A DNA stretch of 33,858 nucleotides from Candidatus Yonathbacteria bacterium. Its GTDB lineage: Bacteria > Patescibacteriota > Minisyncoccia > Phycocordibacterales > UBA1550. The translations under genes were made by a program, and so were the position numbers. The first letter of the stretch is position 1, and each line of letters starts with the position of its first letter. The notes under the pieces were generated by a model. The model was not told the origin of the DNA. It made no database searches and was given only the letters and a program-made list of their open reading frames with translations. Shown here piece by piece: positions 6,781-13,383 of the stretch. The stretch lies in the NCBI GenBank assembly GCA_016215205.1, contig JACRKU010000003.1, forward strand, positions 1 through 33,858, given 5' to 3'.

Positions 6781-7386
6781 TTAATTTGGTAGCATTGAAA
6801 GCTTGATGTCGCACACATCATTTTCTGACTCAGAGTAACTCCTTACTTTTTTGACAAAATCTTTTCTAAAATCCACCCTTGCTTGTGTATTTCGTTGTTT
6901 ATCTTCGACAAACCCATGTAATTTATCCCCAACTTCAATAAATTTCTTCATATCATCTCTTGAAGTAATTTCGCCAACACAATAATGCGCTCTACTCTGC
7001 TCCCTTACCACCTCCGTTACATTCTTTTCATTCTCAAACGGTTGCGTTAACTCCATCTGTAGCGCCAGCGCATACTGCAAAAGCACTGCTCTCGTCTTTG
7101 CCGAGTTTGGATATTCTTTAAAAATCGCAAGCTCCACATCATCGCGGATGCCGTTTTTGTTTGCATCAATGCCAGCAATAGTTTTATCCGCTTCTGCACC
7201 AGGATCCGGCGGTAGATTTACTCCCATTACATCATCTATAGTGAGCTTCGTCGCATGAATTTTCGCCACTTGCTCATCTGTTTTTTTGTTTTGAAGATAA
7301 AACGGTAAACGCAAAATCATCAACAAAATAAAAGCAGCGAGTATTGTTGTTGCCATCCACTTCAAAATCTTAATTAAATTTTTCAT
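6781..7386 (-). CDS. membrane-anchored protein with EF-hand/dockerin-like Ca-binding loop
   Basis: 201 residues from the ATG at 7386 (MKNLIKILKWMATT), chosen because AGGGGAAAT precedes it and the 8 upstream codons have no signal. One N-terminal TM helix (about 8-30, WMATTILAAFILLMILRLPFYL) anchors an extracytoplasmic domain. The loop IDANKNGIRDDVE (about residues 79-91) has the D-x-N-x-N-G-x-x-D-D/E pattern of EF-hand/dockerin calcium loops, here a single copy. The rest is helical with two cysteines (YCVGE, VCDIK) that could pair outside the cell. I do not recognise the family. It precedes the hydrolase gene by 6 bases and likely supports the same surface complex. Confidence 0.72.
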   Translation of the reverse strand: MKNLIKILKWMATTILAAFILLMILRLPFYLQNKKTDEQVAKIHATKLTIDDVMGVNLPPDPGAEADKTIAGIDANKNGIRDDVELAIFKEYPNSAKTRAVLLQYALALQMELTQPFENEKNVTEVVREQSRAHYCVGEITSRDDMKKFIEVGDKLHGFVEDKQRNTQARVDFRKDFVKKVRSYSESENDVCDIKLSMLPN

Positions 7387-7396
7387 ATTTCCCCTA

Positions 7397-7451
7397 ATTC
7401 TACCAACCACCGCGCCAACCCCCTAATTCCCTCACCCAAACCTGTGGATAA
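7397..7451 (-). promoter_or_regulatory. promoter region with TTATCCACA box
   Basis: A TAGAAT -10 candidate at 7397-7402 on the minus strand, with no clear -35. The DnaA-box 9-mer TTATCCACA is at 7443-7451, 40 nt upstream. The -10 would put the start site around 7390, only a few bases before the ATG at 7386. Confidence 0.4.
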
Positions 7452-7452
7452 C

Positions 7453-7508
7453 TTTTTACTAAGGCCTTTTTACTAAGGCCTTGCCTTAGTAAATTTGCTT
7501 TAGTAAAT
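7453..7508. repeat. REP-like array, left side of RAYT gene
   Basis: Two tandem copies of TTTTTACTAAGGCC (7453-7466 and 7467-7480), followed by two inverted imperfect copies GCCTTAGTAAAT (7483-7494) and GCTTTAGTAAAT (7497-7508). Together they can fold into hairpins, as in BIME-type REP clusters. The array abuts the transposase stop codon (7509). Confidence 0.8.
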
Positions 7509-8180
7509 CTAATTGACTCCGCCATACGATAGCCAATCACTAATGAACGCATCAAAATCTCCTACTGTTGTAAAATATTCTGGGAAGGCCGCACGACTGA
7601 GAATCTTTGACTCGGGTCGTACTACCCCTTGATAGTCAGGATAACTTGAGTATGAATACTCCATAAGGAATCGTTTCGCTGTTTCGCGGTCGGCGATGCC
7701 GTTTTCTTTCCATTTTGGATCAATAATCTTTACGGGATTTAGGTGCTGATATGCAAAATTATACTTCAAATATTCATCAGTATTTACATGCTTTGCCTTA
7801 AATTTGCTCTCAAAAAGAGAGCCTGTGCGACTATTTTTTTTATTAAAATACATGGAATACGCAGTCAAAAGCTTATGCATAAACTTTGTAATTCCACCAT
7901 CTGTTTTTTCTCGTACCAAAAGGTGAATATGGTTCGGCATTAAGCAATACACGCCTATATCCACCAATGTATCCTCGCGCTCAATATCAAAAAGCTCCTC
8001 GAATGTGCGCCCTCCTCGAAAATGCTTTGCTATATCCACTGGATTTGTGCTATTGCAAACATACAATAGTGCCTTGAATCGCTGGTAATCATGGTGATCC
8101 ATAAAAATAATACGCTTATCGGTGCCACGACTATAAAGGTGATAAAATTCGTCAACAGAAAAGATAATGTTCCGTATCAT
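7509..8180 (-). CDS. REP-associated tyrosine transposase (RAYT, IS200-like Y1 family)
   Basis: 223 residues from the ATG at 8180; another ATG two codons upstream (8186) is also in frame but would fall outside the transcript of the promoter at 8188-8216. Y1/HUH features: FYHLYSRGTDKRIIF at the N-terminus, YCLMPNHIHLLV carrying the His-x-His metal-binding motif (about residues 90-100), and TAYSMYFNKKNSRTGSLFESKFKAK with the catalytic-Tyr helix. YHLNPV-type (YQHLNPVKI) and YSSYPDY signatures are typical of RAYTs. These enzymes nick single-stranded DNA at REP hairpins. All catalytic elements appear intact. Confidence 0.93.
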   Translation of the reverse strand: MIRNIIFSVDEFYHLYSRGTDKRIIFMDHHDYQRFKALLYVCNSTNPVDIAKHFRGGRTFEELFDIEREDTLVDIGVYCLMPNHIHLLVREKTDGGITKFMHKLLTAYSMYFNKKNSRTGSLFESKFKAKHVNTDEYLKYNFAYQHLNPVKIIDPKWKENGIADRETAKRFLMEYSYSSYPDYQGVVRPESKILSRAAFPEYFTTVGDFDAFISDWLSYGGVN

Positions 8181-8187
8181 ATGCAAA

Positions 8188-8216
8188 AGTATACAACATA
8201 TTACTATTTTTACTAA
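8188..8216 (-). promoter_or_regulatory. RAYT promoter overlapping the REP arm
   Basis: The minus strand has TATACT at 8188-8193 and TTAGTA at 8211-8216 with a 17-nt spacer. The -35 lies within the REP palindrome. The start site (about 8181) is next to the ATG at 8180, implying a leaderless transcript and possible control by transposase binding to its own repeat. Confidence 0.5.
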
Positions 8217-8227
8217 GGCAAGGCCTT
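8209..8227. repeat. REP-like repeat, right side of RAYT gene
   Basis: TTTACTAAGGCAAGGCCTT, an exact inverted match to 7475-7493. It forms a partial hairpin (AAGGC...GCCTT). Confidence 0.75.
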
Positions 8228-8242
8228 GGTTTTTATGGGACG

Positions 8243-8281
8243 CAAAAGCCCCACCACCTCTTGCGAGGGGCGGGGCTTTTG
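8243..8281. terminator. bidirectional terminator
   Basis: CAAAAGCCCC at 8243-8252 pairs with GGGGCTTTTG at 8272-8281 and the inner arms extend the stem. It lies about 120 bases downstream of the S-layer-like gene. The stretch 8282-8403 between them shows nothing else. Confidence 0.7.
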
Positions 8282-8403
8282 TTGAATTGAGATTGGTTCG
8301 TTTTGGGTCTATCTGATCGAGAATAATTTTTCTTCGATGCGAGAAATCAACCTAATTGAGACCGTTCCCTTTTCGGAAACTATCTAATCTAGCCGTTCAA
8401 ACA

Positions 8404-11400
8404 TTAGTTAGTAATAACCGATGTTTCTGTTGGGTAGTTGTAGATAAGAGTTCCAGTGATACCGTTTACACCACCAACCATATCATTCCACAATAACGAT
8501 GCGGCTGCGCCGAGCTTCGTAGAAAGCGACATCGTGTTTACTGCGCCAGATACGAGAGATGCGGTGTTGTAGATTCTGAAGGTCTTTGAAGTACCTGCAG
8601 GAATCAAGTAACCGCTGGTGATGGTAATAACGGAATCATTACCCGGAGTAACTGACGTGTTGGTGGAAGCAATTGTAGTTCCATCAGTACCCTTCACAAC
8701 GTAGGAAGTCGTGGTTGAAGCAACCAATACAGCCCCCGTTGACGTTACGCTAATTGGCAATGCAGTGAGCTTTACATCACCTGCGGCATCAGCCGTAACG
8801 GTAATTTCAGCAAGTTTTACAAGGCCATTGAGAAGCGTGTCACTTGAATCAGTGATCGTTACCGTTGGCTTTGTTCCAACCATCGTAAGCGTGTTAGAAG
8901 GAACTGCAGAGAACGAGATCAACCCAAGAGGGGTTCCAATCGTAGTAGATGCCCACGTTACCATAAAGTTCTGATTGTCCGTAACCGTTGCAATGGTTCC
9001 AAGACCTGCTACTACAGTAGCTGGACTTGATGTAGCACCGATTGCAGTGATTACCATTCCAACCTTAGGAGTTGAGCTTGCGATAATCGCAAGTGCGGTT
9101 GTAGCACCAGCTGCTGGCGTAGGACCACCACTATACGTTCCGATTGCCTGAGCTGTACCAACATTCGTTGAAGTTGTCGTACCACCGATTGTGTACTTCA
9201 TGTAGGTAAGATTCAAGACAGCCGTCGTATTTGACGTTACCCCGTTCACACCTACTGGAGCAAACGTAGCACTTGCCGTTACGTTCAAACCAGCTGAGCT
9301 GTTAGGAACGGAAAGAGCAAGACCTGTGAGGTAAGCAACGTTGTTCACTACTGGAGCGCATACGCCACCTACACAAACCTGTGTAATTGGGCTTGTTGAA
9401 GTTCCGGTAACAAGGTACTTGAGCTCAGAGATTGTTGCCACACCGTTTGTAGCGACAAAGTTGTACTGAGCAACCCCGAGGTTAGAAGAACCACCAACAA
9501 CAAACTGTGCTGCAAGCGAGCTTGGAGCAGGGTTAAGCGTTGGAGCGTTAGAAACTGAACCTGTCTGAACCGTAAGTGTCTGACCTGCTGTTGCAGAACT
9601 TGGGGTCAACGTCACATTTGAACTTGATCCCGTTGCTGTAGGAAGAAGTGTTGATGAATACGTACTCGTAGATGTTGCAGAACCGAGGTCAGCCATTACG
9701 TCAATTGTCTTACTCTGCCCTGGAGCGAGAGTGAAGTTAACTGAGAAGTTGTTAGCACCAAGAGCTGGGCTGATTGGCGTTGAGCCGGAACCAGACGTCT
9801 CTGTAGTGCGCAAGTTACTCAAGTTTGTAATAACACCTGTTGTGCTTACTGCAACCGCGAGGTTTGTAACACGAACTGACTCTGATGTGCTTGTGTTCTG
9901 GAGAACATACGAACCCAACTTTACGTTAGCCGTGTTTGGATTCACTGTTTGCGCAGAAGCATAACCAGCATTCTGCGCAATACTAAGCGCGCCAGTTGCT
10001 ACCGTCAAGCCCGTTGTTGCAACTGCTGCTGTAGGAACATTAACCAAGGTAGACGATGTCTGACCCTGACCGTAGTTCGTACCAACGTTCAAAGTAGCAG
10101 TTACGGTACCTGCAGTGTAGTTTGCATTCCCAGCCGTCTGAAGATCAGCACGTACTTCAAGAGTTCCTGAAGTGCCCGCTGAAACGATAAGTGACGAACC
10201 GAGCGAGAATACAATTTGAGTACCTGACGTACCTGCTGCGAGTGAACCAACTTGAGCGCCATCGTAATAGAGGGCTACGTTGTTGATTGTCGAAGAAGCA
10301 GGTGTCATAGATGTAAGAGTTGGCGTCACTGAAAGTGATGAAACCTTTACATCTTCACCGTATGCCTGAAGTTTGAACTTACCAATAACTGCGCCTGTTG
10401 CTCCGCCCGTTACCGTAGTAAACGAGTTGAACGAAGGGTCAATTGTTGTTGTAATCGAACCGGCATTGATACTCATCGTACCGCCTGCAGATGCAGTAAA
10501 CGTAGACAATGCAACGTTTACACCAAGCTGTGAATCGGTAAGAATGAGGTCACCTGAGTTCTGAAGAGAGAACGATGCCGTGCGGCTTGAACCTTTCATA
10601 ATATCCGCGCGTACTTCAACTGTTGAAGCACCCGTGTTCAATGTGACAGGAGCTGAACCGAAATCAAACGCAAGAAGATTCGTTGCTGAATTGATTGTTC
10701 CTGCTGTGCCCACTGCCGTGCCGTTCACATAAAGCTTGATGTTTGCAAGAGCATCAGTCGTAGCTGACCCAATGTACTTGAATGTCGCGCCTTTAAGCAA
10801 AACTGAGCGTGATGTTACAGAAACTGACTGTGACCAGAATGTGTATGCCATTGTCCCAGCATTAACATTGGCTGCCGCTGCCTGTGTTCCTGAAATACTA
10901 ACTCCTGCCATGGTACCTGCAGATGCAACACTCATGAGATTTCCTGCAATACTTGCAGTAGTCATTGAGGTAGCGCCCGTAGGTGTGTAGCCAGTAAGGG
11001 TTACACCGACAATCTGACCTCCGGTGCTTGCGGCAATATCGGCCTTCACTGAAAGTGTGAGTGAGCCAGTGACTACAAGACCGAGGTTGTTGAAGGTGAT
11101 AACACCGTTGGAATCCACCGAAGCGCCATCAGATACGCGCGCATTCCCCTGGAAGAGGTACACGTTTGAAAGTGTGGTGTTTGATGAGATGCCAGTGCGC
11201 TGGAGTTTCACTGTTGAAAGTGTGCCATTGCCAGTGAACGTAAAGTGTGCGAGATCAGCAGTTGCCTGTCCAGCCACTACAGCTGATGCTGCAGGGTTGT
11301 CGTTAGCAAGCATTACTGAAATCGGACCTGACGTTGTTGTGGTCGCGGTTGTCGCGGTTGTCGCGGTTGTTTGTGAACCAGCGCATGACTGACCTGTCGT

Positions 11401-11823
11401 TGGGCTAAAGCCAACGTTTGAAGTACATCCTGCAACTGTTGATGTGGTGGTTGTTGTACCGCCCATCGTGTTCAACTTTGCACGAGTAAGCGCGCCAACG
11501 AAACCCGTACCTGCTGTAAGGCCAGCTGGTGCAAGAGTGTCTGATGCGTACTTATTCTGGAACTTGATAACTGCAGCTTTTGTTGCAGGACCAAAGGTTG
11601 AAGTTTCATTCCCTGGTGAACCTGCGCCGGTTGCTACAACCTGCGTATCAGCGCTCATGTTCAAAACCATTTGAAGGTTCTTTACATCAGCACCTTTGCT
11701 GCCTTGCTTCAAGTTTGTTGTGAATGTGTAAGCTGATGCTGTTGCAGCGAATGCAAAAGCGGCAACTACGCCAACGAAACCTGCAGCAATTTTTGCAGAC
11801 TTTGATGAAATAATTTTATTCAT
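8404..11823 (-). CDS. giant S-layer-like surface protein with peptidoglycan-binding domain
   Basis: 1,139 residues from the ATG at 11823; the open frame extends further upstream but this start directly precedes the signal peptide. Seen: signal peptide MNKIISSKSAKIAAGFVGVV with an A-rich core and cleavage after ATASA (about 32). Then a peptidoglycan-binding-like motif, LKQGSKGADVKNLQMVLN with TFGPATKAAVIKFQNKY (about 38-100), and a Thr-rich linker with a paired-cysteine signature (GCTSNVGFSPTTGQSC). The rest is a long series of Thr/Ser/Val-rich beta-sandwich segments with few charged residues. The composition and architecture match major S-layer proteins of CPR bacteria, probably attached to cell wall and very abundant. 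It has its own promoter and a long structured leader. Confidence 0.85.
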   Translation of the reverse strand: MNKIISSKSAKIAAGFVGVVAAFAFAATASAYTFTTNLKQGSKGADVKNLQMVLNMSADTQVVATGAGSPGNETSTFGPATKAAVIKFQNKYASDTLAPAGLTAGTGFVGALTRAKLNTMGGTTTTTSTVAGCTSNVGFSPTTGQSCAGSQTTATTATTATTTTSGPISVMLANDNPAASAVVAGQATADLAHFTFTGNGTLSTVKLQRTGISSNTTLSNVYLFQGNARVSDGASVDSNGVITFNNLGLVVTGSLTLSVKADIAASTGGQIVGVTLTGYTPTGATSMTTASIAGNLMSVASAGTMAGVSISGTQAAAANVNAGTMAYTFWSQSVSVTSRSVLLKGATFKYIGSATTDALANIKLYVNGTAVGTAGTINSATNLLAFDFGSAPVTLNTGASTVEVRADIMKGSSRTASFSLQNSGDLILTDSQLGVNVALSTFTASAGGTMSINAGSITTTIDPSFNSFTTVTGGATGAVIGKFKLQAYGEDVKVSSLSVTPTLTSMTPASSTINNVALYYDGAQVGSLAAGTSGTQIVFSLGSSLIVSAGTSGTLEVRADLQTAGNANYTAGTVTATLNVGTNYGQGQTSSTLVNVPTAAVATTGLTVATGALSIAQNAGYASAQTVNPNTANVKLGSYVLQNTSTSESVRVTNLAVAVSTTGVITNLSNLRTTETSGSGSTPISPALGANNFSVNFTLAPGQSKTIDVMADLGSATSTSTYSSTLLPTATGSSSNVTLTPSSATAGQTLTVQTGSVSNAPTLNPAPSSLAAQFVVGGSSNLGVAQYNFVATNGVATISELKYLVTGTSTSPITQVCVGGVCAPVVNNVAYLTGLALSVPNSSAGLNVTASATFAPVGVNGVTSNTTAVLNLTYMKYTIGGTTTSTNVGTAQAIGTYSGGPTPAAGATTALAIIASSTPKVGMVITAIGATSSPATVVAGLGTIATVTDNQNFMVTWASTTIGTPLGLISFSAVPSNTLTMVGTKPTVTITDSSDTLLNGLVKLAEITVTADAAGDVKLTALPISVTSTGAVLVASTTTSYVVKGTDGTTIASTNTSVTPGNDSVITITSGYLIPAGTSKTFRIYNTASLVSGAVNTMSLSTKLGAAASLLWNDMVGGVNGITGTLIYNYPTETSVITN
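11342..11368. repeat. 9-bp tandem repeat inside the S-layer gene
   Basis: Three exact copies of GTCGCGGTT encode a T-A-T repeat in the Thr-rich linker. It is a likely site of slippage-driven length variation. Confidence 0.8.
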
Positions 11824-12241
11824 ATTTAATAGTAATTTTCTAATCGCACATGCGAACTTAATTTGGCTTCGACTAAGATGCCAATTGTTCGCGAATACTA
11901 AGTGAACTAATTCTGTCGTTTTGTCGGTCATGCGGTAGTGCTTCGACCACTCGGGTCGAGGCCATGGAAAACTGAAAATGCACCGTCTTGTGTGATGCGA
12001 TTTCCTATGCAAGACCCGGTGCGAAAAGATTTCATAAAGGACCGGCCTTTGGCCCAAATTTCTTAAGGCCGGTCCTTGGGTGCAAAAAATCTTTTCGCAC
12101 CGGATCTAGTTTTCAATGGACTCTCCCCTTGCTTGCAATCTATCGTAAGCCGGGAGCTTTCTATTTAATTGGCAACAACAATTAGAACATCGTTGTTACG
12201 CCTAAATCCAGTGCCGAGTATTTTTACCCAGCACTGAACTT
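11824..12241 (-). promoter_or_regulatory. 418-nt structured leader of the S-layer mRNA
   Basis: No gene is seen between the promoter (12248-12276) and the S-layer ATG. In transcript order it holds a 5' hairpin (CAGTGC/GCACTG, about 12211-12236), the nested double stem at 12016-12103, and a smaller hairpin (TCGACC/GGTCGA, about 11944-11959). Open frames that run through it are unlikely to be translated. Long stable leaders are known to protect S-layer mRNAs in other bacteria; that role here is inferred. Confidence 0.65.
12016..12103. repeat. nested perfect inverted repeats in S-layer leader
   Basis: Outer arms CCGGTGCGAAAAGAT (12016-12030) with 12089-12103, 15 of 15 paired. Inner arms AAGGACCGGCCTT (12037-12049) with 12065-12077, 13 of 13 paired. 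Together they form an 88-nt stem with short internal loops and no T run, so a terminator is unlikely. Confidence 0.85.
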
Positions 12242-12247
12242 ACATAC

Positions 12248-12293
12248 ATTATATACGGTGCAAGATGAACCTGCAAAGTACATATGTGGATAA
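12248..12293 (-). promoter_or_regulatory. S-layer gene promoter with TTATCCACA box
   Basis: On the minus strand: TATAAT at 12248-12253, 17-nt spacer, TTGCAG at 12271-12276. The 9-mer TTATCCACA is at 12285-12293, 31 nt upstream of the -10. The start site is about 12241. Confidence 0.7.
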
Positions 12294-12427
12294 CTCGTGG
12301 AAAAGCAATTTGCCCAGAGAAATCAAAGAAATCTGTAGAGCAAACTACCAGAACCGACATCACTCCACACAGGTTAAAAATAGCAGAAAAAGGCGTAAAA
12401 AGCAACAAATCAAAAGAAAACGGAAGT

Positions 12428-13231
12428 TTACGCTATCGCATATCGGGACCAGCGGCGTTCGCCAAATTTCTTTAAGACACCGCTATCGGACATTGCAACA
12501 AGCTCTCGTTGAATGGTCTTTTCGGAAAGCTCCGGAAAGTGTGCGACGATGTCCTTTATCGTAACTTCTCGGTTGTCCTTTATAAGTTTTAAAATGCGTG
12601 TACGGCGGGACTCTTTAGCGATGTCGGTGATGGCGCGGGGTGTATGGGCAGGTGTTAGGTTTGGGGTGTTAGGTTTTAGAAAGGGTGCTGGTGCTTTTCT
12701 ATCGGACATTGTGATATTCATTTGTCCGATAGAATGTCCTTTAGGGAGTGGCTGTGCTGTGCGCGCCAGAGCAGAAGTTTCCGTTCGAAACTGCGGAGCA
12801 AAAAAGTTGTCCCCCAAAATACTATCGCTCTGCGATTCACGCGACACCTTCTTAACCTCAATCGTGTTCCGAAGCGAAACATATTCCCTCTTCAAAATAG
12901 TGAAATTCATCTCGGACGCGAGACCAGCAATAAATGCAAGCTCTAAGAGAGAGATGGTTTCCTCTATGTTTGCGCGGAGCGCTTCAAGGACATTGTGTTC
13001 CATCATTTTACCACCGTTTTTTATAAAGGACGCGTCTCGGACAAGCTCAAGCGACAGGGTACGAAGGCGGGACTTCATCGGCTCTGTGTCCGATAGAAAA
13101 TTGGTTACGAGGTAGATTGCCGTTGCAAGACGCTCGCACTTTTTTGATATGGTGACGCCAAAAGCAATCATTCCGTTTGACGGATGCCTGCTCGCGATAT
13201 CAATATCTTTTATGTCTTTTTTGTAATCCAT
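12428..13231 (-). CDS. helix-turn-helix (DeoR-like) regulator
   Basis: 267 residues. The C-terminal part (about 205-267) is a winged-helix: RRTRILKLIKDNREVTIKDIVAHFPELSEKTIQRELVAMSDSGVLKKFGERRWSRY pattern, typical of DeoR-type HTH. The N-terminal 130 residues are helical (RLATAIYLVTNFLSDTEPMKSRLRTLSLELVRDA), probably a dimerisation or sensing domain. Start ATG at 13231 has AAGGA 6 nt upstream. It is divergent from ftsK and lies upstream, on the same strand, of the S-layer gene. The DNA of this gene and its promoter carries an unusual cluster of TGTCC motifs (12483-13284), which suggests autoregulation. Ligand and targets are unknown. Confidence 0.75.
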   Translation of the reverse strand: MDYKKDIKDIDIASRHPSNGMIAFGVTISKKCERLATAIYLVTNFLSDTEPMKSRLRTLSLELVRDASFIKNGGKMMEHNVLEALRANIEETISLLELAFIAGLASEMNFTILKREYVSLRNTIEVKKVSRESQSDSILGDNFFAPQFRTETSALARTAQPLPKGHSIGQMNITMSDRKAPAPFLKPNTPNLTPAHTPRAITDIAKESRRTRILKLIKDNREVTIKDIVAHFPELSEKTIQRELVAMSDSGVLKKFGERRWSRYAIA

Positions 13232-13284
13232 TGTATGTCCTTTTAGTGTCCTTTATTGAGAACTTCGTAATGTTTGTCCATTAT
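12483..13284. repeat. cluster of TGTCCGATAG / TGTCCTTTAT motifs
   Basis: TGTCCGATAG occurs four times, twice on each strand: 12483-12492 (minus), 12700-12709 (minus), 12724-12733 (plus), 13087-13096 (plus). TGTCCTTTAT occurs exactly at 12550-12559, 12574-12583 and 13247-13256, with near copies at 12736 (TGTCCTTTAG), 13023-13031 (minus), 13236 (TGTCCTTTTAG) and 13275 (TGTCCATTAT). The two near the start contain the Shine-Dalgarno-like AAAGGA of the minus strand, but the internal ones do not serve any start. Different copies fall in different codon frames, so this is not a protein repeat. Confidence 0.75.
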
Positions 13285-13309
13285 ATAACTGACGTTCAAA
13301 CAAAGTCAA
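13280..13309 (-). promoter_or_regulatory. promoter of the HTH regulator gene
   Basis: On the minus strand: TATAAT at 13280-13285, 18-nt spacer, TTGACT at 13304-13309. A TGTCC motif (13275-13284) overlaps the -10 and start site, and two more lie in the leader, the expected place for an operator. Confidence 0.65.
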
Positions 13310-13340
13310 TGATTATATATTGTCTTTTATGGATTAGTCC

Positions 13341-13369
13341 TTGGGAAGAACGCTTATATCTGTTACTAT
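13341..13369 (+). promoter_or_regulatory. ftsK operon promoter
   Basis: TTGGGA at 13341-13346, 17-nt spacer, TACTAT at 13364-13369. The start site (about 13376) is only 8 bases before the ftsK ATG, so the mRNA has almost no leader. Confidence 0.55.
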
Positions 13370-13383
13370 GTAGAGATATTTAT

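Larger units (their letters stand above)
7453..8227. mobile_element. RAYT gene bounded by inverted REP-like repeats
   Basis: The transposase gene is bracketed by AAGGCCTTGCCTTAGTAAA at 7475-7493 and the exact inverse TTTACTAAGGCAAGGCCTT at 8209-8227. The left side carries extra copies (7453-7508). This arrangement matches known RAYT/REP associations, in which a single-copy transposase is linked to hairpin repeats. No target-site duplication was recognised. Confidence 0.75.

Noticed and set aside
11824-12057. N-terminal extension of the S-layer protein in the open frame up to 12057.
   Set aside because: It lacks coding character, crosses the nested hairpins and would displace the clear signal peptide starting at 11823.
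1571-12293. An origin of replication based on DnaA boxes.
   Set aside because: The three boxes are isolated, 5-6 kb apart, with no AT-rich unwinding element, and dnaA and dnaN are not nearby; promoter-linked use fits better.
12483-13284. TGTCC motifs as FtsK-orienting sequences (KOPS-like).
   Set aside because: Orienting sequences are polar and spread over the chromosome; these are in both orientations and clustered in one gene.
12483-13284. TGTCC motifs explained only as Shine-Dalgarno complements.
   Set aside because: This explains the copies just before the 13231 start, but not the internal copies or those on the opposite strand.
13177-13383. An extended ftsK start at 13177.
   Set aside because: It would run antisense through the start of the HTH gene and both promoters; the predicted transcript begins at about 13376.
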